A DNA stretch of 64,000 nt from Pseudo-nitzschia pungens (lineage: Eukaryota > Bacillariophyta > Bacillariophyceae > Bacillariales > Bacillariaceae): contig CM074758.1 of the NCBI GenBank assembly GCA_037355855.1, positions 6,173,001 to 6,237,000 on the forward strand, written 5' to 3'. The number at the start of each line of letters is the position of its first letter. Within the stretch, counting starts at the first letter, position 1. Shown here piece after piece: positions 54,099 to 63,200 of the stretch. The translations under genes were made by a program, and so were the position numbers. The notes below the pieces were generated by a model that was given only the letters and a program-made list of their open reading frames with translations, was not told where the DNA came from and did not search any database.

Positions 54099-55621
54099 TT
54101 GCACAAGCAATTCTCCACCAAAAAGAGACCCAAGGGTCCACCAAAACCAGCAATCACCTTGCCGCCGGCGCCACAGGCCCTGGATGCCAGTCCAGCACAG
54201 CTGACTGGGATGACGCAAGGAGGAGATCTCCCGGAGAAAAAGGGGAAGGAACCTACAGGATGGAGTATTCCTGTTGAGCGCTCAGCAAAGACTGCAACAG
54301 CAGCAACAACAGTTCGATTCTCCGAAGAGAGCAATCCGAACATGGATCCGAATCAAATGAATCGATCCAAGGGTACAACAGACGCATCATCGGAACCGAC
54401 TAATGATACAATCGATCCGAACAAGACAGCAGTAACAAATGAACCAACCTTGTCTCTAGCAAGGAACTGGTCCACCGGTACAGCAAAAAATCTCTATTGC
54501 AATACCCAAGACTCCCAAGAATACACCAAAGGAGGTGCGCTGGAGCAAAATTATTTGAAACTGCTGTCGCCTACTGGAAATCCAGTAGAACAGGCATCCC
54601 CGAATAAGAGCAACGTGGCTCCTATTCTTTTAACTACAGTACAGTTCATACAAGGCATCCACATGAAATCAAGACCACTACTCACACTACTAGATAGTGG
54701 ATCCTCCGGAACCTTAGTTAACAAACGAGCACTACCATTTGGCACTATACCGACTCGCAGCAAACATCAAGTCTTAACTACCACAGCAAATGGAAGCTTC
54801 GATACTACAGAATACATCACCATGAAGAACCTCAAGCTACAAGAGTTTGGTAACTATACCATCAATCGACAAGAGGCAAGGCTCTTCCATTCCCCTAACT
54901 GCAAATATGATCTGATACTGGGCAGAGACTTTCTCCACCTAGCAAAGATCAATCTCCTATTCAACGAAGGAGCAATTCATTGGATGGATAGAACCATTCC
55001 TATGAAGGACACATCCTTATACCATGACAACCATACCATGCTCATGGAAGAACTAGAAGACGCCAAACTCTTTGCTGATGATCTCTCCTTTGCCAATCCA
55101 TACAAGTCCAAGGTGATCCTAGACAGAGCCTACCAAGAAACAGATCCATCTACAGTCGCCAAGCAACAGTCCCACATGTCCACAGCAGAGCAGCAGCAGT
55201 TCCAAGCAATACTAAGCAAGTACCCTAACGTCTTCAATGGAGAATTAGGGAAATATCCACACAAGAAGATCTCTCTAAGACTCAAACCCGGATCCAAGCC
55301 TATACACAGGAAGCCTTATCCAGTTGCATACAAAAGAGAAGACCTATTCAAAAGGGAGCTCCAGAATCTTTGTAATGATGGAGTACTCAAGCGTTGCACT
55401 GGACCGGCCAAATGGGCGTTCCCTACCTTTATTGTTCCAAAGAAGGACAACAGAGTTAGATGGGTATCAGACTTCAGAGAACTCAATGAACTGCTTGAGA
55501 GGCGTCCTTATCCAATCCCTAGGATACAGGATATCATGAACAAGAGGATCAAGTACACTCACTTCACCAAGATTGACTTGTCTATGCAATATTACTGCTT
55601 TGAACTGGATGACGCAAGCAA
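54099..55621 (+). pseudogene. pol: Gyp-A pol, protease and start of RT, truncated
   Basis: In frame with gag. Linker, protease (L-L-D-S-G-S-S-G-T-L-V-N-K), conserved R-D-F-L-H-L-A-K, protease-RT linker and RT up to F-E-L-D-D-A-S-K, with no internal stop. It is cut before Y-I-D-D at 55621 by a Gyp-B LTR stub. The right palindrome arm ends inside the protease at 54896; the rest is outside the repeat. Confidence 0.9.
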
Positions 55622-55674
55622 GATTCAATAATCATTTAGAGCCCTCGTAGGGTAACATATGTTAGCATGTTACA
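55622..55674 (-). repeat. Gyp-B LTR remnant, outer end only
   Basis: About 53 bp matching the outer end of the Gyp-B LTR (GATTCAATAATCATTTAGAG, CCTCGTAGGG, ending GTTACA). One side abuts Gyp-A RT, the other LINE-A RT. The rest of that element is gone, so this marks a deletion junction. Confidence 0.7.
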
Positions 55675-58600
55675 CATACCTGCTTTGTTCAGCACAGGAA
55701 CAAGAGCTGGGTGAATAATCTTAGTCCAGGTAGCCTCATCAAGTTGCGTGACAGGCATGGGGTATTCAACAGACTTCATGAACGAATACTTGAAGGTGTA
55801 GAGGGAGGCTCTCTTCTCACACTTGGAAGCCTTGAGTTGAGATCCAAAAGACTGAGACTGTGACTTCATATGAGCAATCTGTGCTTCCTCATTGCCATCC
55901 ATGGAGATAAAAACCCCAAGGGTCTTGTCAGCATGGTCAACTTCAAACCGATCCAGGGTAGCTCGAGTGCCATTCTTGTCAGCAACAGAGAAGTCACCGG
56001 GCATGTCAGCAATTGAGCGATAGTCCCAACCGGATCCATTCCATTTGAAATTAATCAAATAACAGAAGGATTTGGCAGGTTCAGTGGCACCACCAGTTGC
56101 AATAATCCCACCAGCCCATCTGTCAAGGGCTGCCTGAAAGTCAACAGCCAATTCCTCACCAGAGGTTGAGGAATCAGAGCCAGCACAAAACAGATCTGTG
56201 TCATCCACAAAAGCAAAACCCACAAGAGAAACCAATTGCAGTGACAAGGAAGTGATAAGATGGACACCATGCCCAGCCTGTTGCATCATTCGGAAGACAA
56301 TTGTTGACACCAAAGCCCAAAGAGTTGGACCAATACCGTTGCCTTGGCCACAACCACTGAGAGGAACAGGTTCATCACCATACACAGGGCCTGACCGACC
56401 AAAACCAGTTTTGATATGGTGCTTGGCATGTTGCAGAGTAGACAGGAGAACCTCACACACATGTGCAGGAACCCCAAAGCTCTGGAGAGTGAGACCTGCA
56501 ATGGGATGAGATATCCTATCATAACAGCCCTTGGCATCATTCATAGCAACAGCACCAGATCTGCGCTTCTGCTGCAACACGTCACAAATGAGCTTCTTGT
56601 TCAGGCAGGTGTTGATGGCCTTGTGGTGTTTCCTGCTACCATGTTGATCAGCAGCCACTCCATTGGCACGTTCAGCATGGGCAAGAATGCGTCGGCAAAT
56701 CATCTTGTTGTTGATCTGGAACTCAGGAGACATCAACTGAATAAGCCTCATCTTATCCACTCTATATTCACCAGGTTTCTTGAAGATCTCAACATCAGTG
56801 ATGACCTGCCAAGCAGAAGGAGAGAAGCCAACAATCAATGGGATGGATCAGGAGAGTGTCAAACTTGTTCAACTGTGGATCAAGGGCAAAAGCCTTGTGG
56901 TGTAAGCCTTGTGGTGTGCAAAGCTCAAACAAGAAGGCTCACTGGCTGTGCGTTCCCTCTGGCGTTTCCAGGCAGCAGCATTGTCAGCTGGACACACTGA
57001 ATAGTCAAAGGGGGGCAAACTCAGCATAGAGTCAGGGACTTTGAGACAGGAAAGAAATTCAGAAAGGTATTTGTCAGTGGCAGGAGGAGGAATGTATGTG
57101 CCATCAAGGACATGAGCAGAGGCATGGGCTGGGCCTAGGTATCCGAAATCTTGAATGAAGGAGGGATTCATGGAAGGAGTGCCGAGACATTGTTGCTGAC
57201 GCCTGACATTGGATTCAGCCATAGCTGGAACCATAGTAGACTGGGACTCCAAGACCTGTTCAACACCATCATGGCCAACTGCAATAGCTCTCAAGACTGC
57301 TGACTTGTTGACACGTCCCCGAATAGACCTAGCAGCAAGGCCAAGTTCTCGTTGAAGCCGTTCCCTGCGCATCCTGGCACGAATCTGGGAAGCACTCTGG
57401 TTGTGAGGCTTGCCTTCAGCAAGAAGTGCATCCACCAGGCCTTGATTGAAGGAGTCTCTCCATGAGGGAGCTAACTTTTTCACTGCCCGGTATTGCCTGT
57501 AAGCTTGTTTCAGATGGAGGAGAGCACTGGAAAGATTACTGTGTTCTCCTTTGTAGAGAGAAAGCTTGCAGGCCAACCTTTTCAAAACAGTATGACTGGT
57601 GGACACACCCTGTCTCAACTTAACAACACGCCTCCAAAAGTCAATGGTATCACGATAGACTTGCAGCTTTGGGGACCATGGAACCAAACCAGCTCTAGTG
57701 TGGCAGAGGTTTTGTTCAACAGAGAGCCTGAGAGAGGTGGAGGTTTCATGGAGGACTTCATATGTGGTGATGAGATCAGCGCGCACAGAAATATCCCCAG
57801 ACTGAAACTGAGCCAGTAGGTGCTCCAGCTTAGCTTGGAGAGAAAACACTCCAGCCTTGAGAAAGCTGTGCCTCACTCGCTTGAAATACCGTTGGCGCAG
57901 ATGAGGGTGGGAGGACTGGAGTTTGGAATTAGAGAGGCGCACAGGAGGTGGCAGATGTTTGCCCATGAGGCTGCCATTACAGACTTCAATCCAGAGCATT
58001 CTATGGTCAGACTCCATACCCTGGGCACCACCAAAGGGACAATACCCAGCCCTAAGAACATCAACATTCTCAGAGACCCAAATGGCATCAATTGGCGTTC
58101 TGGTAGTGTTTCTGTTGTGGGTGGCAGGAGGAGAAGACTGACTATGAAGGGTAAGAATGGCCTCTCTGAAACCAAGAGCCTGGAGCTCAAAAGACAAGCC
58201 ATCAGTCCGAACATCAGCATTTTGATCTATCCCAAGAATGACCTGGTCACCTGCCCCCAGGCAAACCTGAAGGGCAGCAGTCAAATCCCTGTGAAAAAGG
58301 ATGCATGGATTGGGACTGAAAAGATTTTCAGCTGCTTGAAAGTAGCGGTACTGTTGATTCCAGACTGAGCCAAGATCCCTATCATTTTCAACTGGGCAGT
58401 AGGCAGAAAACATGGTGACAGTGTAGCCATCCCTGCCCTGAAACTTGACAAAGGACCATCTTCCAAGACCAGAAGGATCAGCCCCATGGGCAACCTTGTG
58501 AGAACTGAACAATTGGTCAATGGAAAAACCTGTGCCTCCAGGCTGAAGCCATGTGCATTCAGAAGCTTCATGCTTGTTGTTGGCAAGATAGGAAAAACTT

Positions 58601-58992
58601 GAGGGACAGACATTCTTCATGCGCCGATTGAAAAGATCACAGGGCAGGAGTTTGGATTCATTCAAACAATGTTCAGCAAAAAGCGCCACACTGGCGTTGC
58701 TCTTAACAAATTGACGGGAGTTGTGCTTGGACCTGGACATAAAAGCAGCTCTACGCTGAGGTCCAATGTTTTGGAAGGTGATGATGGTGGAATTAGATGA
58801 TGGAGCTTGAGGAAAAGGATGGCCGAAACTATCAGAATCCTTAGCAGCAAGAGAGTCTCCATGAAGAGTTAATTGGACAAATTGAGAAGCAGGGAAAGAG
58901 GCGGAGGGGGGAAGTGAAGAACCGGGAGAAGCATTGATGGGATTTGGTGTGGAAGGCATCCCATCAAACCTCATACCAGAAAATCTAACCAT
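55675..58992 (-). pseudogene. LINE-A ORF2: APE endonuclease and RT, two nonsense codons, C-terminus cut
   Basis: ATG at 58992 overlaps the ORF1 stop by 8 bases (ATGGTTAG). Endonuclease motifs: F-Q-N-I (about residue 75), F-A-E-H (about 107), G-I-D-Q-N-A-D (about 255), P-I-D-A-I-W-V-S and S-D-H-R-M-L (about 328). A helical linker follows; then RT with motif A A-M-N-D-A-K-G-C-Y-D, motif B G-C-G-Q-G-N-G-I-G-P and motif C F-V-D-D. Two in-frame TGAs (56869-56871 and about 56848) lie between linker and RT. The RT thumb, RNase H and zinc finger are lost at 55674; they are seen in the copies at 4414 and 34489. Confidence 0.87.
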
Positions 58993-61900
58993 GATCAGAA
59001 GGAAACCGAGTCTGTCGCACGGAAGGAAGAGTTGCCGGAGCTGATTTGGTGGAGACATTGGCATGGCTCAGATCACTGACACTAGCATCATGGCTGGAGG
59101 AGAATGCAATAGCAGCAACTCCAACCCTCAAAGCAGAGGCTGCATCTTCCTCACCACCAGGCAAACCAGAAGGCGGAACAGCAGGAACTGCAGGTGGGAC
59201 AGCAGGAGAGGCCACAGGGAGGTCACCAGCCATGGCAGGATTGGGAGGATCAGGAACTGCAGGTGGGACATCAGGAGGGATACCAGGGGAGGCACCAGCC
59301 TTGGCAGCATTGGGAGGATCACCTCCAGGAGGAGCAGCACCTGCAGGCGGTGAAGCCTGGACAGCAGTGAGGTTGGAAGTGCCTGTAGCTAAAGTATCCA
59401 TGGATTGGGAGTCATCAAAGCCACCACCACCACTGTCAGCACGGGCTTGGAGGTTAAAGTGCAAATCTAGATCAAAAGTGAGGTCTGGGGCAAGGTCAAC
59501 GGACAAGTCATCATCAACAAGTTCCCAATCTCTTGCATCCCAATCACCAAAAAAGGGAAGAGAGTCATCCTGCATTGGATCTGCAGCAGGTGCAGTTTCC
59601 ACAACACAATTGACAGCAGAATCCCAATGGTAAGCTTCCATTTCAGTCAAGCACTCAGAAGAGAACCATTGTCTAACACAAGAACCATACTGAGCCTCCA
59701 GAAAAATAGGCAGGAAAGACAACATGGCCATGGCTTCAGCCTTGGTAGTGATGTTGTACAAAGCAAGGATCTCGCCCCGGTATGGACTGGTATCAACAGA
59801 AAGAAAGAGAGGCCATGACCAATTGTCACGAGTTCTGATGCCCATAAGCACACTGCACAGTGTCTTCAAACCCAGCCCTTGGCCCAAATCAACAGGAAGA
59901 TCAAGATCAACTACCCCCAAAACAGGAGCAGTTTCATGGCTCTCAATAAATTTGGCTTGGCGGTGCTTAGCTTGGCAAACAGTCTTGAGCTTGGAAGGGG
60001 GGAGGGGCCTGTCAGAAGGATTGGTAGCTGTCTCAATGAACTTGTAGAATTTACCATCAGGGAGAGAGGCAATGTCTGAAGGTTTGCACCGATTGAACTG
60101 GGCTTTGAGGAGCTGAACAGTTTGGGCGCGCTTGGTAGCATCACATAAAACATGAGCAGCCAGAACCGGATGGGGATCAGGAGTTCTGGAGTTGTCCAGG
60201 CTGATATTCTTCCTGATAACAGCAATAGGACAGGCCTGAAATCTGGGATGAGTCTGAAGCAATTCGTTGTAGTGGTCAAGATCAAAACTCTGCATGTAGG
60301 ATCCAAGGAGAAAACCACAGGTGACAATAACTGGGGCCTGTATGTGGTCAAACTTCAGGTCCATGTCACGATCTCTGAGCCTCTGGAGCAACTGGACAGA
60401 AAATAGAGTCTCCAGGGAAACACTATGTCCCACAAAGAAGCGTAAGTGAGGAGCAGTTCTGCTGCGAAGCCAGAGCTGAGCAACATACAATTCCAAGGTT
60501 TTCCTGTCAGGAAGGGTAGTCCAAAGCTTGGTAACAGGCTTGGCCTTGGGGTTGAGCCGGGCTCTTGAGGGAAAAACATACAACACCAGGTGCTTGTCAA
60601 CAGTCCAAAGGAGATCCAAAGCTTCCTTGAGAGACTTGAGCAGTTCATCATACAGTTCCCCAGGGCGTTGTGACATCAACCTTGGAAGGGACAGAGTGAC
60701 AAAAGAACTATGGGAGCACTTGTTACCAGCAGTGACATCCACTGGAGCCCGGGAATCACTTGAGCAAACCCCTCCGCGTTGGAGGAAATGCCCAGCAGAA
60801 GAGGACAAGACAGTAGCATCACCACCACCAGGAAGAAAGGACACTGATTTGGAAGTGGAAGCATCATCAACCGCAGTTGGCGCAGGTGTAGGAGGGCGCT
60901 TCATGAAATGCCAGTGGGAGCCAAGCACCCGGTTAGCTGCCAACCAAACTTTTCCTTCAGTGCTGGGCAGAAGGTTACCCTCACAATACAGGTCATCAAA
61001 ACACTCAGGAGACATCTTGACCAAACCAATAAGACATTTCTTCAGAGCCTGGCCAGATGGTTGCTTGGTCCAGGCTGGGGCGGAGCCTTGAAAGCAACCA
61101 GAGGCAATAGAGGCCAAGGAATCTACAGAGGCAGTGCGCCAATCAGGAGTGTCCGGAAAAGCCTGAGCATAAACAGGAGGGATGGCAGTCTGGCAAATAT
61201 CATGGATGGATTTCTTGTCTTTACCCTCCTTCTTGCTGAAGAAGTGTGTAGGGCTTGGACACCCAGCCCATAAGCGGGAACCTGTTGGAGATTTGCGAAA
61301 GGCCTGAATTGCAGGAGGTATGGGAGACCTGCCAGAACCGGGACTCCGACCATAAAAACACCAGAAGAAGGAATCAGAATGAGCCCTGTTTGCAGCAGCC
61401 AGAGCCTCCTGGCGTTGGGATTGGCGTGCTTTCTGCTGAGAGGGATCAGACTTCTGGGCAGAGGAAAAGGCAAGAGTAGATTGCTTGAGGATAGATGAAG
61501 CAGGGACCTTGCCTGAGGTCACAGAACCCATTGGTGTGTGTCCAGACGGCTGTTGGCCTGTCAGCTGGGAGCCTGACTGCGGGGATCCTGTCAGCTGGGA
61601 GCCTGACTTCGGGGATCCTGGCTGCTGGGAGCCTGGCTGCTGGGAGCCTGGCTGCTGGGAGCCTGGCTGCTGGGAGCCTGGCTGCTGGGATCCTGACGGC
61701 TGGGAGCCTGTCAGCTGGGGGTCTGACGGCAGAGTACCTGACGGCTGAGAGCCTGACAGAGTACCTGACGGCTGAGAGCCTGACTTCTGGGAGCCTAACT
61801 GAGAAGCTGCTGACAGAGAAGAAGGCTGCAAGGAATCCCCTGGAGCAGATTCAGTGCCAAGCATAACAGTATCAGAAAGCACACTTGCAGATGAGGACAC

Positions 61901-62179
61901 AGAAGAAGAGGAAGACATATCGTCAACAGAAGACCCATGCATAGAGGATGAAGAGGCTGAGGAGGCTGATGAAGAGGATGATCTGGTAGCAAGAGCAGGA
62001 GAAGGAGTGGCGAGAGCAGAGTTGGCACTAGAATGTCTTGGAGGGGTCTGTTGCATAAAGGGACGCTTGCTAGACCGAGACCCAGAGGCATACCTAGCAG
62101 AAGAAGAAGGCGTGGAAGATCTTTTCTTCCGGGAAGCAGCTTGGGAGGTGGGCCACCCCTTACTAGGAGGGGGAGGCAT
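58985..62179 (-). CDS. LINE-A ORF1, 1,064-residue gag-like protein
   Basis: Open from ATG 62179 (M-P-P-P-P-S-K) to TAG 58985-58987. Residues 1-190 are Ser-rich and basic, then Ser/Gly/Gln pentapeptide repeats (S-Q-Q-P-G, coded by a 15-bp repeat near 61620-61690). The centre (about 260-880) is globular, with F-F-S-K-K-E-G-K-D and L-L-K-S-L-K-E-A-L-D-L-L-W. The C-terminal part is Pro/Ala/Gly-rich. I see no RRM, CCHC knuckle or known fold, and it is much longer than usual LINE ORF1 proteins. The longer frame upstream of 62179 is tandem repeat read as protein. Presumed to bind LINE RNA by position only. Confidence 0.78.
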   Translation of the reverse strand: MPPPPSKGWPTSQAASRKKRSSTPSSSARYASGSRSSKRPFMQQTPPRHSSANSALATPSPALATRSSSSSASSASSSSMHGSSVDDMSSSSSVSSSASVLSDTVMLGTESAPGDSLQPSSLSAASQLGSQKSGSQPSGTLSGSQPSGTLPSDPQLTGSQPSGSQQPGSQQPGSQQPGSQQPGSQQPGSPKSGSQLTGSPQSGSQLTGQQPSGHTPMGSVTSGKVPASSILKQSTLAFSSAQKSDPSQQKARQSQRQEALAAANRAHSDSFFWCFYGRSPGSGRSPIPPAIQAFRKSPTGSRLWAGCPSPTHFFSKKEGKDKKSIHDICQTAIPPVYAQAFPDTPDWRTASVDSLASIASGCFQGSAPAWTKQPSGQALKKCLIGLVKMSPECFDDLYCEGNLLPSTEGKVWLAANRVLGSHWHFMKRPPTPAPTAVDDASTSKSVSFLPGGGDATVLSSSAGHFLQRGGVCSSDSRAPVDVTAGNKCSHSSFVTLSLPRLMSQRPGELYDELLKSLKEALDLLWTVDKHLVLYVFPSRARLNPKAKPVTKLWTTLPDRKTLELYVAQLWLRSRTAPHLRFFVGHSVSLETLFSVQLLQRLRDRDMDLKFDHIQAPVIVTCGFLLGSYMQSFDLDHYNELLQTHPRFQACPIAVIRKNISLDNSRTPDPHPVLAAHVLCDATKRAQTVQLLKAQFNRCKPSDIASLPDGKFYKFIETATNPSDRPLPPSKLKTVCQAKHRQAKFIESHETAPVLGVVDLDLPVDLGQGLGLKTLCSVLMGIRTRDNWSWPLFLSVDTSPYRGEILALYNITTKAEAMAMLSFLPIFLEAQYGSCVRQWFSSECLTEMEAYHWDSAVNCVVETAPAADPMQDDSLPFFGDWDARDWELVDDDLSVDLAPDLTFDLDLHFNLQARADSGGGGFDDSQSMDTLATGTSNLTAVQASPPAGAAPPGGDPPNAAKAGASPGIPPDVPPAVPDPPNPAMAGDLPVASPAVPPAVPAVPPSGLPGGEEDAASALRVGVAAIAFSSSHDASVSDLSHANVSTKSAPATLPSVRQTRFPSDHG

Positions 62180-62219
62180 TGTACCAGAAGGGGAGCAGCT
62201 GAGTGCAGAGACACCAGCT

Positions 62220-63200
62220 GAGGGCAGAAGGAACAACAGAAGCGCCGCTTTGGATGTAAAGATGCCAGGTGATAGCAACAGCCAGGGCAAAAGAAACACC
62301 AGTTGAGTGCAGAAGCAGCAACAGAAAAGCCACTTGGATGCTGAAAAGCCACAGCAGAAAAGCAACCAGCTGGGTGCAGGAGCAACAACAGACACGCCGC
62401 TTGGATGTAGAGGTGCCAGGTGATGACAAATGCCAGGGCAGGATAAGCACCGGTGGAGGGCAAATCAACAGCAGAAAACCTCCAGTGGAGTGCAGAAGCA
62501 ACAACAGAAACGCCGCTTTGGATGTAGAGGTGCCAGGTGATATCAAACACCACTTGGATGCAGAAATACCAGGCGATAACAAAGGCTGGGGCAGTAGAAG
62601 CACCAGTTGAATGCAGAAGCAACAACAGAAACGCCACTTGGGTGCAGAAATGCCTGATGATGACAAAAGCCGGGGCAGTAGAAGCACCAGCTGGGTGCAG
62701 AAGCAACAATAGAACCGCCGCTTGGTTGAAGAAATGCCAGGTGATGACAAAAGCCGGGGCAGTAGAAGCACCAGTGGAGAGCAGAAGCAACAACAGAAAC
62801 GCCGCTTTGGATGTACAGGTGCCAGGTGATAGCAAAAGCCGGGGCAGTAGAAGCACCAGTTGAATGCAGAAGCAACAACAGAAACACCACTTCGGTACAG
62901 AAATGGCCTGATAAGCACCAGGTGAATGCAGAAGCAACCACAGAAACGCCACGTGGATGCTGAAAAGCCACGGCAGAAAAGCAACCAGCTGGGTGCAGGA
63001 GCAGCAACAGACACGCCGCTTGGATGTAGAAGTGCCAGGTGATGACAAAAGCCGGGGCAGTAGAAGCACCAATTGGATGCAGAAGCAACAACAGAAACGC
63101 CACTTGGGTGCAGAAATGCCTGATGATGACAAAAGCCGGGGCAGTAGAAACACCAGTTGAGTGCAGAAGCAACAATAGAAACGCCGCTTGGGTGCAGAAA
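62220..63200 (-). repeat. 84-bp tandem repeat in the LINE-A 5' region
   Basis: About 11-12 imperfect units. The phrase AAAGCCGGGGCAGTAGAA recurs at about 62669, 62753 and 62838 (84-85 bp apart), together with GCAGAAGCAACAACAGAAAC and ATGCCAGGTGATGAC. The unit is 28 codons long, so several frames stay open, mostly on the minus strand (Cys/Phe/Val-rich). It lies directly upstream of ORF1, as expected for repeated LINE 5' UTR (promoter) modules. Confidence 0.88.

Larger units (their letters stand above)
36561..54896. repeat. Giant inverted repeat, two arms of 3,516 bp, spacer 386 bp (before later insertions)
   Basis: Left arm: 36561-36728 plus 44523-47870. Right arm: 48257-48563 plus 51688-54896. 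Without the later insertions (36729-44517 with AGTGC, 48564-51682 with TTGCG) both arms have the same length. They pair base by base (for example 46187 with 53064, 46632 with 52619). Only a handful of substitutions are visible (W-I-E-D-Y versus W-I-A-D-Y in Gag, T-Y-L-E-G versus T-Y-V-E-G in RNase H), so identity is above 99 percent by eye. Each arm contains a Gyp-A element nested in the RT of an opposite Gyp-A element. Confidence 0.93.

Noticed and set aside
44523..54896. Palindrome as assembly or foldback-read artefact.
   Set aside because: The arms differ by several substitutions and carry different insertions, each with its own 5-bp duplication; not excluded without reads.
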